This document shows positions 26,159 through 37,174 of a DNA stretch of 64,000 nucleotides, piece by piece; positions within the stretch are counted from its first letter, which is position 1, and each line of letters starts with the position of its first letter. Origin of the DNA: Setophaga petechia (Eukaryota > Chordata > Aves > Passeriformes > Parulidae); the NCBI GenBank assembly GCA_024362935.1, contig JANCRA010000001.1:52239501-52303500 (forward strand), given 5' to 3'. The notes beneath the pieces were generated by a model. The model was not told the origin of the DNA, did not search any database, and saw only the letters and a list, made by a program, of their open reading frames with translations. Both the position numbers and the translations under genes were made by a program.

Positions 26159-27357
26159 AGGGCTATCTTTATAAGGAAGGTGAGGTTGTGGCATGTGTTT
26201 AAACAGCATGCCACAGTGCTGAGATGGAAGCTGCATCCTGGCCACACAGAGATCAGAACAGGGAAAGCCAAATGAAGTTCTCTGGCTCTGACCAAGGGTG
26301 TTCTCCCTGCCTTGTTCAAAGACAGCAACCACATTTCCAGCAGCAGCTGATCACATAATGTGGGTGTTGGGTAGGTGGGTGATGGTCAAATTTACGACCA
26401 CAGCAAATACCCTGTACATTTAGTCTGGAAAGGAGCATAAAGGGTAGAAATATTTCCAGACATGGTTTCTGCACCTCTGGCATTTGCTCATCTGTACTAT
26501 AATATGACTCCTAGGATACTTGTGACATTTTCATTTACTGGGACTATCAGGCAAGACTTTCCAGCTACAGTGGCACTGAGAATCTTAAAACTGCCAGAGG
26601 CATATTTAAACTAATAATTGCTTTCACTGTTAATACTACTTAATTATAAAGATTTACAAAACATTTAGCATTTAACTTTCCTGGAGAGGATTGGAGAACA
26701 CCTTTCTGAACAGCTCTTTCATTCCACCCTAATTGGTCAACTCAGCTTAAACACTCATTCTAGTTTTCAAGTCAGTGAGGAAGTCTTGCTTGAAGAACAA
26801 TAGTACAGATAGCCTTTGTCCCCAAAGGTTATGTAAGACAGGTTGTGCTCTATAGACATGTTCAGCCAATCATATTTTTTCTTTTTTTTATCCCCTTTTT
26901 GGTAAAATTTCCTCCAGTGTTTTAACACATACACAAGGGATCAGCTGGTAAGCTCAAAAAGCCTGATGAATATTTTAAAAGCAGGGGCCCACAGCTTACA
27001 TACAGGGAGTCACGTCATTTACAGACATACTTCTACTGGCCTTTAATTAAAATGAGATCCTTTGGTAGAGTTCATCTTCCATTTAAGCATCAGAAGAATC
27101 AGGCAGACAGATTTTCCAAAGTTCTGCCCTGAGCATTTAGTAACCATCACTGCTAATAGGAGCTCCTCAACCCTTCAGCACTTGTGAAACCTGGCAGCTT
27201 ACTTCTAGAGCATACTCTTGGGTTTCTCATATCAAAAGAACCCAACAGGCCTCAAAATCTTATTTCAAAGAACTACAGGTGTCACATTTCACTTAAAAGT
27301 TTCCTGGCTAATAAAAGAGATCAAATTTTTCTGCTATAGCTCTGTGTTAGACATGCA

Positions 27358-28009
27358 TGGCCAGGTTTTGGGGAGGGAGGGGCTGGTTTCAGGGGTGGCT
27401 TCCGTGAGAGCTACTTGAAGCTTTCCCTATGTGTGACAGAGCCAATGCCAGCTGGCTTCAGGACAGACCCATCACTGGCCAAGGCTGAGTCCATCAGGGA
27501 CTGTGGCAGAGCCTCTGGGATAGCATATCCAAAAAAGGGGACAAAGCTGCTGCTTTGTGAGAGAAAAAGCTCTGGAGACAGGGTCAGTGAAGCAAGAGGG
27601 GCAGGAGGTGCTCCACATGCCAGAGCTGGGATTTCCCTGCAGCCCTTGGAGGTGAAGCAGCTGTGCTCCTGCAGCCTTGCTGTGGCTCTGTGGCAAGGGA
27701 AGCCCAGGCTGGAGAAGGTTTGCTGGCAGGAGCAGTGACCCCCTGGGAGGAACCCATGATGGAGCAGGGGAAGAATGTGAGGGCTCCTCCCTCTGAGGAG
27801 GAAGGAGCAGTACAAACAAGATGTGATGAATTGAATACAGCTCCCATTCCCTGTGCCCCTGTACTGGTGTAGGGCAGGAGGTAGAGACAAATGGGAATAA
27901 GTTCACTTCAGGAAGAAGGGAGGTGGGGGGGACGGTGTTTTTACAATTTGTCTTTATTTCTCATTGCACTACTTTGATTTGTTTGGTAATAAATCCATTT
28001 TTCCCCAAG
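27358..28009 (+). mobile_element. Solo LTR lacking its 3' end, family B
   Basis: Collinear with an abundant avian endogenous retrovirus LTR. It begins near TGGCCAGGTTTTGGGGA, followed by GGGGTGGCTTCCGTGAGA, AGAGCCAATGCCAGCTGGCT, ACTGGCCAAGGCTGAG and the degraded TATA region CATATCC (about 27521). Next come the diagnostic CTGCAGCCCTTGGAGG-type units, CCTCTGAGGAGGAAGGAGC and TTTATTTCTCATTGCACTAC. A polyadenylation signal AATAAA lies at 27988-27993, and similarity stops after TTTTTCCCCAAG. The U5 part expected next is absent, so this is a 3'-truncated solo LTR. No gag, pol or env sequence adjoins it. Apparent open frames of 144-159 codons on the minus strand here are antisense shadows of its GC-rich repeats. 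The class (ERVL-like) is from memory and uncertain. Confidence 0.85.
27988..27993 (+). promoter_or_regulatory. Polyadenylation signal of the family B LTR
   Basis: A canonical AATAAA sits near the 3' end of the preserved LTR, where the family places its R-region poly(A) signal. The cleavage site and downstream U5 are lost with the truncation, so it probably works poorly if at all. Confidence 0.6.
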
Positions 28010-28789
28010 AAAAGGAAAGAAAAAGTCTGCGTAATATAGCAGCTAAACTCAGAAAAAAAAGTCTTTATGTGTCACCAGAGTTCTTTGTTTCAGTAGTTAA
28101 GTCATTATGTAACCTGGGAATCTCAAAGACATGAGGTGCAAGCAGGGAGAGAAATCAACATCCTGTAAAAAAAACCCACACCATTAGGAAAAGACAGACA
28201 AAATCCTTGCTATTTTCTCTTCTCTTCCCTTCCCCCAGGCACATTTACACCATCTCTCACTCACCATGGGCAAACGGTGTTAAGAGCATTGTGAAGAACA
28301 GCAGCTGTGATGACCACATGACTGTGAAGGAGAGCTTGAAAGTATCCCAGCAAACAAGGGTTCAAATAAAAAGGTGAGTGTCCTCCTGCACTTGCTTCCA
28401 GCACTTCAACTGTTGTTGGCCTTCAATTCACATCCAAAAAGGGGGGAAAAAAACCCAAACAAAAATAAAAATTAAAAAAAAAAAAACCCCACAGCCAGTA
28501 TCCGGAGTCTGAGACCTACAAATGAGAAAGGAAAAAAAAAAAACTGCAGTTAGTAAAACAGTAAGATAGATGTTTTCAATCAAGTCTTGCTGCATTTCTT
28601 TGCTGCCAGCAGCTGTAAAGGCAAATGTGTCTTCCCCACTCCCTGGCCCTTCAGATGCATGCACATTCCTATATAAAACAGGAATTAAAACTTAGGCCTG
28701 TGCAGAGAACCAGTTGGTGGATAAGCAGCGCTCTGCCTCCTCTCTCAAAAGAGGGCCCCAGACAGCAGTTTCGAACAAAAAAGCTGAGA
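28010..28789. other. Gene-free stretch after the truncated LTR
   Basis: Unique sequence carrying an A/C-rich tract at 28439-28492. No exon was recognised. It separates the LTR from the CpG-richer block that follows. Confidence 0.5.
28439..28492 (+). repeat. A/C-rich low-complexity tract
   Basis: G-run then A-runs with C and T interruptions. Translated on the minus strand it gives a spurious FFFxFF-type hydrophobic stretch. Confidence 0.75.
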
Positions 28790-29260
28790 CTTTTCCCTCC
28801 CTTTTGCATTTCTGTCGTGCCTCCGACGTGGATGCTAATGGCAAGATAGCAGGCCAGGCAGTGGGATTAGTAACATAGCTCGGGAGCATTTCCACTGATG
28901 ATATGCCAGAAAGCCTCTCTTTGTTTGGGGCGACCTGTATGGCTTTTAATCACTGCATCTGGACCAGGCTTAGAACCCAAGCACAGCCCAAAGTCACCCT
29001 TATCCTGCAACCAGCTGCTTTCTACTCACTGCTAGTCGAGCTCCGAGTTATTTGTTGAGGAATTAAAAATAATGGTCTCGTCCATCCCACGCGCTCGCAG
29101 GAAAGCGCGGGGAAATCTGAATCCACGCTTGAATAGAAACATTCGCTCATTTAACTGGAGAATGTATTCCAGCTTTCCATCATTTTAATCTCTCCAGAAG
29201 GGGCTAGATGGCCACGGTGACTCAAACTTGGCAGGAAAAAAACAACTACACAGAGTTAAA
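28790..29260. promoter_or_regulatory. CpG-enriched unique block, candidate regulatory element
   Basis: I count about 18 CpG in roughly 470 bp, against long CpG-free runs on either side, including CACGCGCTCGCAG and AAAGCGCGGGG around 29090-29112. No transposon family matches, and both strands are closed by frequent stops, so it is not one long exon. AT-rich motif clusters (TTTTAATCAC, GGAATTAAAAATAATGG) are interleaved with the CpGs. The texture suits a conserved enhancer, a distal CpG-containing promoter or a short non-coding exon; these cannot be separated here. The call is inferred from composition only. Confidence 0.35.
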
Positions 29261-32200
29261 CTACGGCAGCAGTTTGAAACTTAGCTCCCCACTGACTTCA
29301 AAATGATGAGGAAATATGAGGAATTGAAAAGTACTTTACATATCTGTTTTGAACTCCTTAGACTCTGCAGTCTTCACAGTACTGGTCTAATTAAAAATCT
29401 CTCCAAAAATCTCTGATCAACAGAAGTTATTCTTCTCTGAGCACAGAAGCTGTTTTTGCCAACTTTTGTTCTTACCCAAAACCAAGTCTGAGCCAAAAAG
29501 CTGTATGAAAAAACTGTGCTGCATGCCATTGTGATGTGGGTATATTTCTGAAAGTCTGGCATGACAAAGTGGCCTTTGTTTTGCTTCCTATCTTTACTGA
29601 TCAACTAAATAAAACCCCATATTGTTCAGAACCAAAGTCTATAAAGAAGCTGCTTTTTTTTTTTAAAAAATATATCTTGCACTGCCAAGATTTTATTTTC
29701 TCACTTGACTCTCCTCCCCAGTCTGTCCCTGCTATTTGTTCACTCAAATGTAGCATTTCATTTCCATCGCTCTTTTCTCATCTCTGTATGTGGGGTTACT
29801 AAAAATCCAAGGTCAATCTGAAGTCAAGTGGCTTCTTTATAGACATCCTTGAAATTAAAACTTTGCTCTAGCTGGGACTAATCAAAATGGTCATTGATAA
29901 TAATAAAAGTCTGCTTTTCAAATAGGGAAGAGCCTCATGAATATTTTAAATTGTACATTGTAAAGAGTGATCAAGTTTTCCATCTATATTTTAGTAGGCT
30001 ACCAGTACACATCAAACTACAGCACTGCCATTATTTATGCATGCTTTTTCTATAGCATCCTCTGTAAAGTTTTAGAAGTGAGAAGCTTTTTGTGGTACAA
30101 AATTTGAAAAGGCATACAGAGATGGGTGAAAGCTATCCAAGCACAGGTACACTTCCCTGAAGCAAAAGCTCAGTCAGGCAGTGAAGGAGCAAAGGTTTGT
30201 TTTCGATTTTTATTTGTTTAAACTGAATCAGTTCTGAATAATCTAAGCCTGTTAGAAAGAGATAACATTATGGTGCATTAAAAGGGTTTTGGGTATAACT
30301 GAAGAAGCCACAAATTAATTAGGCTCTCTAGCCCAGAGAAGGGATAATTGTCAGCAAAATACTTACACAGAGCCCTTTAAATTTTTTTATCTGTCTATAC
30401 ATTCCTGCATGATAGGATTCGAGAAATTTTTTTTCCTATCATCTCACGGGCTGAGACTGAATGAGCAAAGCATTCACACACCCTCTACAAAGTCCAAACA
30501 CTGATTTTTGAGAACTAATGTCTTGCAACCACCAGAGCCACAAACAAACATTTTATCCTCCTGGAAAGTACATTATTGAGTCACAAAGCTCTTGTGCAAA
30601 AGAGACAACAGGACTAGCTCATCATTATGCACCATTTACTCCAGTTGTAAATCTGACCAAATACTCTCTGCCCTGCCATCCTTCCTGCCAGAGGAGAACA
30701 CACCAGAGATGTGACCTGTCAGGTGGTGTCTGCACACCCTGGCTGGCACAACCTTGCCCTTAAACTTCTGCAAAGCCTCACACTCAAGCTCACACACGAA
30801 TATTACCAAATACACAATGTGCCTGGAGACATGCCAGCTGTGTTTAACAACACAGGGCACCACTAGATTAACCAAGAACACTGGAATGCTGCAAAATTCT
30901 GGGTGGGTTTGTATTTCATGTAATCAAATAATCGCAGTGTGCTTGAGAACTGGGTATCTGCAGGGAAACAGCCACATAGGAAATGAGTGAAACAAGCCTT
31001 ATTCTTAATGGTCACTAGACTCCCACGAGCAGCAGAAAGAGGCCTGCAAAACAAAATTCACTTCATCATTGGATTACCTCCAGGTAAAGTACAGACAAGG
31101 AGAAAAACTAGAGAAAACACTTCATTATCTGTGAACTGTAATGTAGAGTGTTACATTTATTGATGCAAGAAAGGGATACACTATCACAGTAAAAAATTTA
31201 AGAGCCTGACTTAAGGGGTTTGGACTTAAACCACAAAGATGATGCAGCCTGCATTGATTTAAGAGAAAGTTCTTCTGCTCACTGACCTTTATGCCCAAAG
31301 GGCTGCCCCTGACACCTTAACAGTCTGATCTGCTGCATCACCCAAACCAGAACTGCATGCTGGCAGTTTCCAAAAATCCAGCTCAAAGTGCTACTGACAG
31401 AATAGGAGAAAGCTAAATAAAGGAAACTTAAGGCCTCCTAGAGAAGAGATGAGCAGTGAAGTATTCATCAAGGCATTGCTCATAAAAGAGCATTATAGAT
31501 ACACTGACAATCTCAACATCTACCCAAGTCTGTTCTTCAGCAGTTGATGTCAAGCAGCACATGGAGCATTTTCTGAGCTCATCTGTCGGCAGTCTACAGG
31601 GAGGGTGAAAAAGAAAAGGAAACCAGTTCATGTGGTGAGTGAACAGATAGGCTGAATTCAAAGCAGAATTCAGAGCAGCGCAAGTCAAACCTGTCAGAAC
31701 TCCATTTAATTACTGCTTTCTTCCAAACACAAGCATTTGCACCTGCACAAAGCTGTTCCCTACCCTTCTCACACAGCAAGAGCTGCTCCAGGTATCCAGC
31801 ATTTTCTAGGCAGCCAGGGGAGAGGAGAGTGTGTCTTACAAAGGGGCCCATGAGAAAAAGCCAGATAACAATACTGAGGTTTTCTTATCCAGTTTTACTT
31901 GCAGCAATTTCCTCCCCATCCCTGAAAATGTGCAGAGCAAAACTAACTTAAACAAATCAAGGATACAAGTATTGCGTTGTATTTCTTTATAGAATAAAGA
32001 TTCCAGCACTTATTCTCCTTCTCTGACAAAAGTCACCTAAGTAGGAAATAAGTGTGATGTTTCAAACAAATATTGTTTAAATTCTCTATTTACGAGGGGA
32101 AAATTTTGGAAGTAATTAAACTCCTTGAAGCTGATGGTCCAAGCTGGAACCATGGGTGTAATTCCCCATTCTCAGCATCTGCTACTTGAGATTATTTCAG

Positions 32201-35200
32201 GCAACATATTCAGAATTTTGTTAAGAGAGGGAAGAGAAATAACCCAGCAAGAAAAAAATAAAACATGCAATATCTGCAACATTAAATTAACTGCAATTTA
32301 ATGTTAGAAAATTTCCGTAAGTAAGAGAATGAGCTGTATTTCCACTCCCATTATGAATGGCTAAACAAAAAAAATTTCTTCAATACATTTGGCCATAAGT
32401 TGTTTGCAAAACACTTTTTCTGTTTTGGTTTTGTTTTTTTTTTTTGCAACATTGCTAAAAAGGAAATTTCTGCTCCTCCAGTCTCTTTCCACCTTTATCC
32501 TGTTTAAATTCATTTTAAATTCATTTTTTTATTTCAGGTACTCAGGATAGGGCTACATGGTCACTTTGTGATGGCAGCAACACAGCCTGCTATGCAAAAG
32601 ATTACACAGACATTACCAACTGCATAAGACAGGGGGAGCAGGGCAGGAGCAGGCTCCACTCCTGGCATTTCCACATACACTTTCACTCATAGCCACTCAC
32701 TGAAGCTACTGGTACATGGTCACTGATGGACAGAATTTTTATGTGCATTTTTAAGAAGTCAGGAACACGTTTCTGAGACAAACTGAATCGTCTGCAAACT
32801 TCTATCTCTGTCTGCATTCAGCCCAGGAGAATGCTCATCCTATACCACAAATACTTATGAAGTCAGAGCTCTCACTGAGTTCAGAAAAAAACACTTTTGT
32901 TTCTCAAAATAATGAGAGTTGTCCACAGCTTTTAGCTCATTTCAAGTTTTAAGTTTGCCAGATGTGAGGCAGCACTGTGAGAGAGCCAGGGAGCCTTCTT
33001 AGGGTGACAGGACACACCAGTCTGTGGTTCAAACTGCTCACACCTACATGTCCTCTTTCTGTACTGCATGTACCTGCTTCTGCTCTCACACCCCTGCTGA
33101 GGTTGTGGACCCTGAAGGAAATGACTCAACCCTCTCAACCCAGTATGTGCAAAATGACATGGTTTTTCTAAGTCACTACTTTTAAGAAAGACTTAAAATG
33201 AGCACTTGCACCTCTATTGCACTGAATTGCCATTCCTGTACATTAATATTAATTTCATCCATCTTGTTTGAGAATTCAAGACCATTCTGCTTGTTATTTC
33301 CTCCCTTATGCCTGATGTAGCACTCTGGAATGTAATTTTAAAAGCCTTAAAAACACGCAACAATGACAACAAGGTCTAATAAGTTTGTGTTTATCCTGAA
33401 TTCTCGGGTATCACTGCAGTGCTACTTACACTTCCCTGAGGAGAGAGGCCAGGGCAGCAAGGAGCCACTCTCAGCTCAAACCAGGCTCATCAACCACCTG
33501 TTTAGGCTACAATTCAAAGTGACAAAGAGCTCTTTAGATGTTCTGTGGGATTTGCTGCAAAATAACTCTCAAGTGTTAACTGAGTTAATTCATTTCAGAT
33601 TAATCAAGCCTTTGATGAAAGCACACCCAAATACAGATCAGCTGAATATAGTAGTTCTTGGGTTTTTTTTTCCCGTGTAGGTGAAATAGAGGCTTTTGCG
33701 CTGTTCCAGAAGTCAAAAGGGGAACTTCAGCTATCAGCTGCTTTTTGGTTTTCCCATTCAATCCAGAATCAAAGTCATTTCAGCAGAAAAATATAGTTAT
33801 ACTAACAGTGAAGCCATCCACACATCTTGTGACTACACGTGGAAGGATGGGGGGAAGTAACAGAGAAAAGTTAAGAGTCTTGAAAATATGGTCTAGAAGC
33901 TTAGAAAGAATGTACTGAATTGTTCATCTGAATATCACAGCTACTGAATGTTCCAGACTTTCTTTAAGTGCCTGCTGGTTATCCTTGGCAATATAATTCA
34001 TCACAGATTTAAGAGGAAAGTACACCATTCACAAGGTCCCTGCGTGTGTGCAAATATATGATAACACATGCAAAATTTCAAAAGGTGCAGAGTATCATGT
34101 GAGGATGTGGTAAAATATGCAAATGTTTGTATTGCATTACCACCCCATATCAACGGGCTTTCTGAAAACTGATTACAAAAAACTTGGTACTCTCGCTGGT
34201 TAAGCACCACCTGCTAAAGCAGATCACAGCTGGCAAGAAGCATGTCAGTCCCTCCACTCCAAACCAAGCAGGGCAAAAACAACCCCCTGCAAATATTGGG
34301 AAAAGCTATGCAGCTCTTCACACAAGCTGGACAGCACCATAAACTTCTGACCACCTGGAACAATCCTATGTCATCAGGAATCATTGCAACAATCTTCTGA
34401 AAAATTCTGGGGAGATGTTAAGCTCTTTCTCAGAAATTTATTATACCTACATAATACACCCATCTTCCTCAAATGTTTTAGTTGATAGCACATCTTTATA
34501 GAGGGAAAATAATGCATAAGCAAGCACTCTTCACAGTATTGCCAACAGTTATGATTTCACTGCAAAACTCAATATGTGGCAGCTCCTTGCAATAATAAAA
34601 ATTTCAGCTTTCTTTTCAAGTAAATTTCTCCTTGCACAGAGAAGCTTAAAAATAGGATCCAAATACAGCTCAGAGGCTCAGTAAACCAGTGGTAAATAAA
34701 CATAATTGAACATATTTGATTTGAAACTCGCATGACTTTTAATCAAATCTGGGGTTTTTTGTGTTGGTTTTTTTTTTTTTTTCTGTGAATGTCAGAGGAT
34801 GTTGAAAGTCTGGGTCTGACAATACTCTCACAATGCTTATTTGCATTCCATAGAGCCTTCGGCAATTCTTCTGTGACAAATAAAACACGTGTGGTGTGTG
34901 CACTGAAAATGCAAACTTATCACCAGGGTCAGCATAATTTTAATTTCCCTTTGCTACCATAAACTCAGCTTATGTTTTGAGGCATCACCTCTCCCACACA
35001 TCCTGGCCCCATTTCTTCAAGAGCCTTACTATGACTGTAATTGTGATGGCACAGATCCTGCACAGGGTCTTGCTTTAATGTGAGGAAGTGACAGCCTCCA
35101 AGCAGAAAATTAGCCCACAGAAGGGACAGAAAATCCCATGAGAGTTCAAAAAGGGGAAGTTAAGTCAGATATTGGGACCAGAGAAGGACTACTCCTAAAT

Positions 35201-36369
35201 GCCTCTGAATGTAGCCTTTAAAATACTTTTCAATATTCATTTATCCTCCCTAGCTCTCCCTTCCCGTTGTCTGCTTCATACCACCTTTAATTTTCTTCCT
35301 TTCCTCTTCCTGGCAGGAAAGGACCTCTTTAACTTGCATTGCTCCAAACTGACGAGCTGCTGCAGATATACATAGAGAAAGTTTACTGACATTTACCTTC
35401 ACTACATGGATGGGATTTTTTTTGCTGAGGTGTGCAGAGAGAGGCCATTTCTCTTTTGCTTGAATCCATCAGGAGGTAGTCCAGAGCTCATATTAGCAGC
35501 CTCCTTCCCTCCATGCCTCAGCAGGAACAGCTGTTTGCTCACCCAAAAGCAGCATTATGTCAGAGAAGTTTCTTACTTACAAAGAGGTCAGTGGACCACT
35601 TTTTGTGAGCCCTGCAATTCAGCAAAGGAGGAAAGGGCTGACTTGTGCCCACCCTGGGGCACACTCCTTCACAGCCCAGTTGGCCCCACAGTTCTTTGGC
35701 TACCAAGGTTAAAGACATCAGCAGCCACAGAGAACTGAGTAATGCTGAGCTGAAGCACAAAGCCTTGCCCCCTCTCTTTGATGGCTCGTTTCATGGGACC
35801 TGACAGATAGCAACACATGAACCAAAAATACCAGGATCATGACAGCATTTCCCGTAGGAAGCCATACTTTTGACAGTGCTGGGTTTCCTCAGCCTCAGAC
35901 TTGCTCCAGCTCCACTCACTACTTGCAAATAGGACTATATGCAGGAATAACACAGGGAAAAAGCACCACTTGATTGAGGAATTGCAATGAGAACAGTCAG
36001 AAAACTGTAATGTATGTCCTGTGTGTAAAATGTGCATCCCCCACATTTTTTATCCTGCTCTTGCTTAGTATTCTCTTCTCAAATGGATGGTAGCAGATAT
36101 GACTTGTTTTACTCTAAGAAATTCTAAATTTCCTTCACTTTTTGCACTGATTAGGAAGTTAACAGGCAGTATAAGGAGGTATAGTAACTTTTCCTATTGA
36201 AAATGTACTGCTCTTGAAAGACACCAACAACAAGAAACCACCTTACACACAACACTATGCATACATGCACAATATCAAGAGGAACAAAATTGCTAGTAAA
36301 TGAGATTAATGGCAAAAGCCAGGTGAATAACACATTTTTAAAGGAGAGTTATCTAGGAAAAAGATAAGT
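29261..36369. other. Gene-free stretch, unique sequence
   Basis: No exon, RNA gene or transposon was recognised. Notable local texture: an AT-rich block at about 30240-30390 with TTAATTAGG and GGATAATTGTC; an imperfect 12-13-bp duplication of TTAAATTCATTTT at about 32504-32528 ahead of a T-rich tract and CAG; and a T-run tract at 34752-34782. Open frames stay below 111 codons. Confidence 0.55.
34752..34782. repeat. T/G low-complexity tract ending in T15
   Basis: GGGG, T6, GTGTTGG, then fifteen T (34768-34782). Same class as the tracts at 3094 and 20390. Confidence 0.7.
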
Positions 36370-36770
36370 TTAATTGTCTTTCAGATCTGTTATGATGTAA
36401 TAAATGTCTATTAATGTTTAGCAGCAAATTGACTTTTAATGATCATTGCTATTTTTAGCTGGTGGGTGACACGTAGTTTAAATATAAACCAGATTTATGT
36501 TTTGCACACCAGGATGACTTTCTCAGATGACTCTCCTTGATTTAACCTCTTCACACCCCACAAGACATTTAATATAATTTTATTTCTAATAGACTGTGAG
36601 CCAATAGGATTGTATTTGCTACTACTGATGTTTTCAATGAGAAATAAAATCAATGAGGTTTATGCTGAAGATAAGTGTAAGTGATTAGTTAAGTCTAAGT
36701 GGCTTGGAAAATATTAGGAGGGCTACATTATTCAAGCAAATAATGCAAATTAAAAAAGACTCTGGATTGA
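36370..36770. promoter_or_regulatory. AT-rich motif cluster, candidate conserved element
   Basis: About 400 bp rich in homeodomain-type cores (TTTAATTG, TCTATTAATG, TTTTAATGATC) with a perfect octamer ATGCAAAT at 36743-36750 inside AATAATGCAAATTA, a classic POU-factor site. There is no transposon similarity and no open frame of note. Such motif density without repeats is typical of vertebrate conserved non-coding elements, but AT-rich sequence yields these cores by chance, so the call is weak without alignment. Confidence 0.3.
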
Positions 36771-37102
36771 AGTAAAATCTATTAAAAACTCCTGACCTTG
36801 CTGTGTTGGAAAAAACCTTAGCTAGAATTTGTTCTTTTGGGACTATCTCAAAAATGAGCATTAGTAGGTGAGAAATTCTGTCACATTTTTCAACACAAAA
36901 CAGTCAACCTTAAACATTCATACCTACAAAGAAAAAAAAAAATCTTTTTAGACATAGAGACAAAGAGCAGCCGAGTAGGTTGCCAGGAGAAAAATAAACA
37001 GCACTTGATGTCATATAAAAAGAGCGGGCAAGCGAAGCAAAGCCCTGCATAGACTGCCTGGGAAAGCAAGACAGGAACACAGAAGCAGCATTCTACACCA
37101 CT

Positions 37103-37174
37103 TAAAAAACAAAAAAAAAACCAAACAAACAAAAAAAAAAAACCCAAAACAAAAAAAAAAAAAGAAGAAGAAAA
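37103..37174 (+). repeat. A-rich tract with C interruptions
   Basis: A-runs of 6-13 broken by C, CC or CCC, ending in AAGAAGAAG. On the minus strand it yields two artificial Phe-rich open frames (36890-37204 and 37011-37352) that mimic a membrane protein. Confidence 0.8.

Larger units (their letters stand above)
23984..27357. other. Gene-free stretch, unique sequence
   Basis: No exon or transposon was recognised. It contains the A/C-rich tracts at 25775-25856 and 26128-26158. The open frame at 24899-25264 (+, 121 codons) is lysine/glutamate-rich with a hydrophobic C-terminal end translated from a T-rich run; it has no recognisable domain and is not called. Confidence 0.55.

Noticed and set aside
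27411..27906. 144- and 159-codon open frames on the minus strand
   Set aside because: They are antisense translations of the family B LTR and its GC-rich repeated units.
32504..32540. T-rich tract plus CAG, considered as a splice acceptor
   Set aside because: Downstream sequence meets stops quickly in all frames and no paired donor or exon could be defended.
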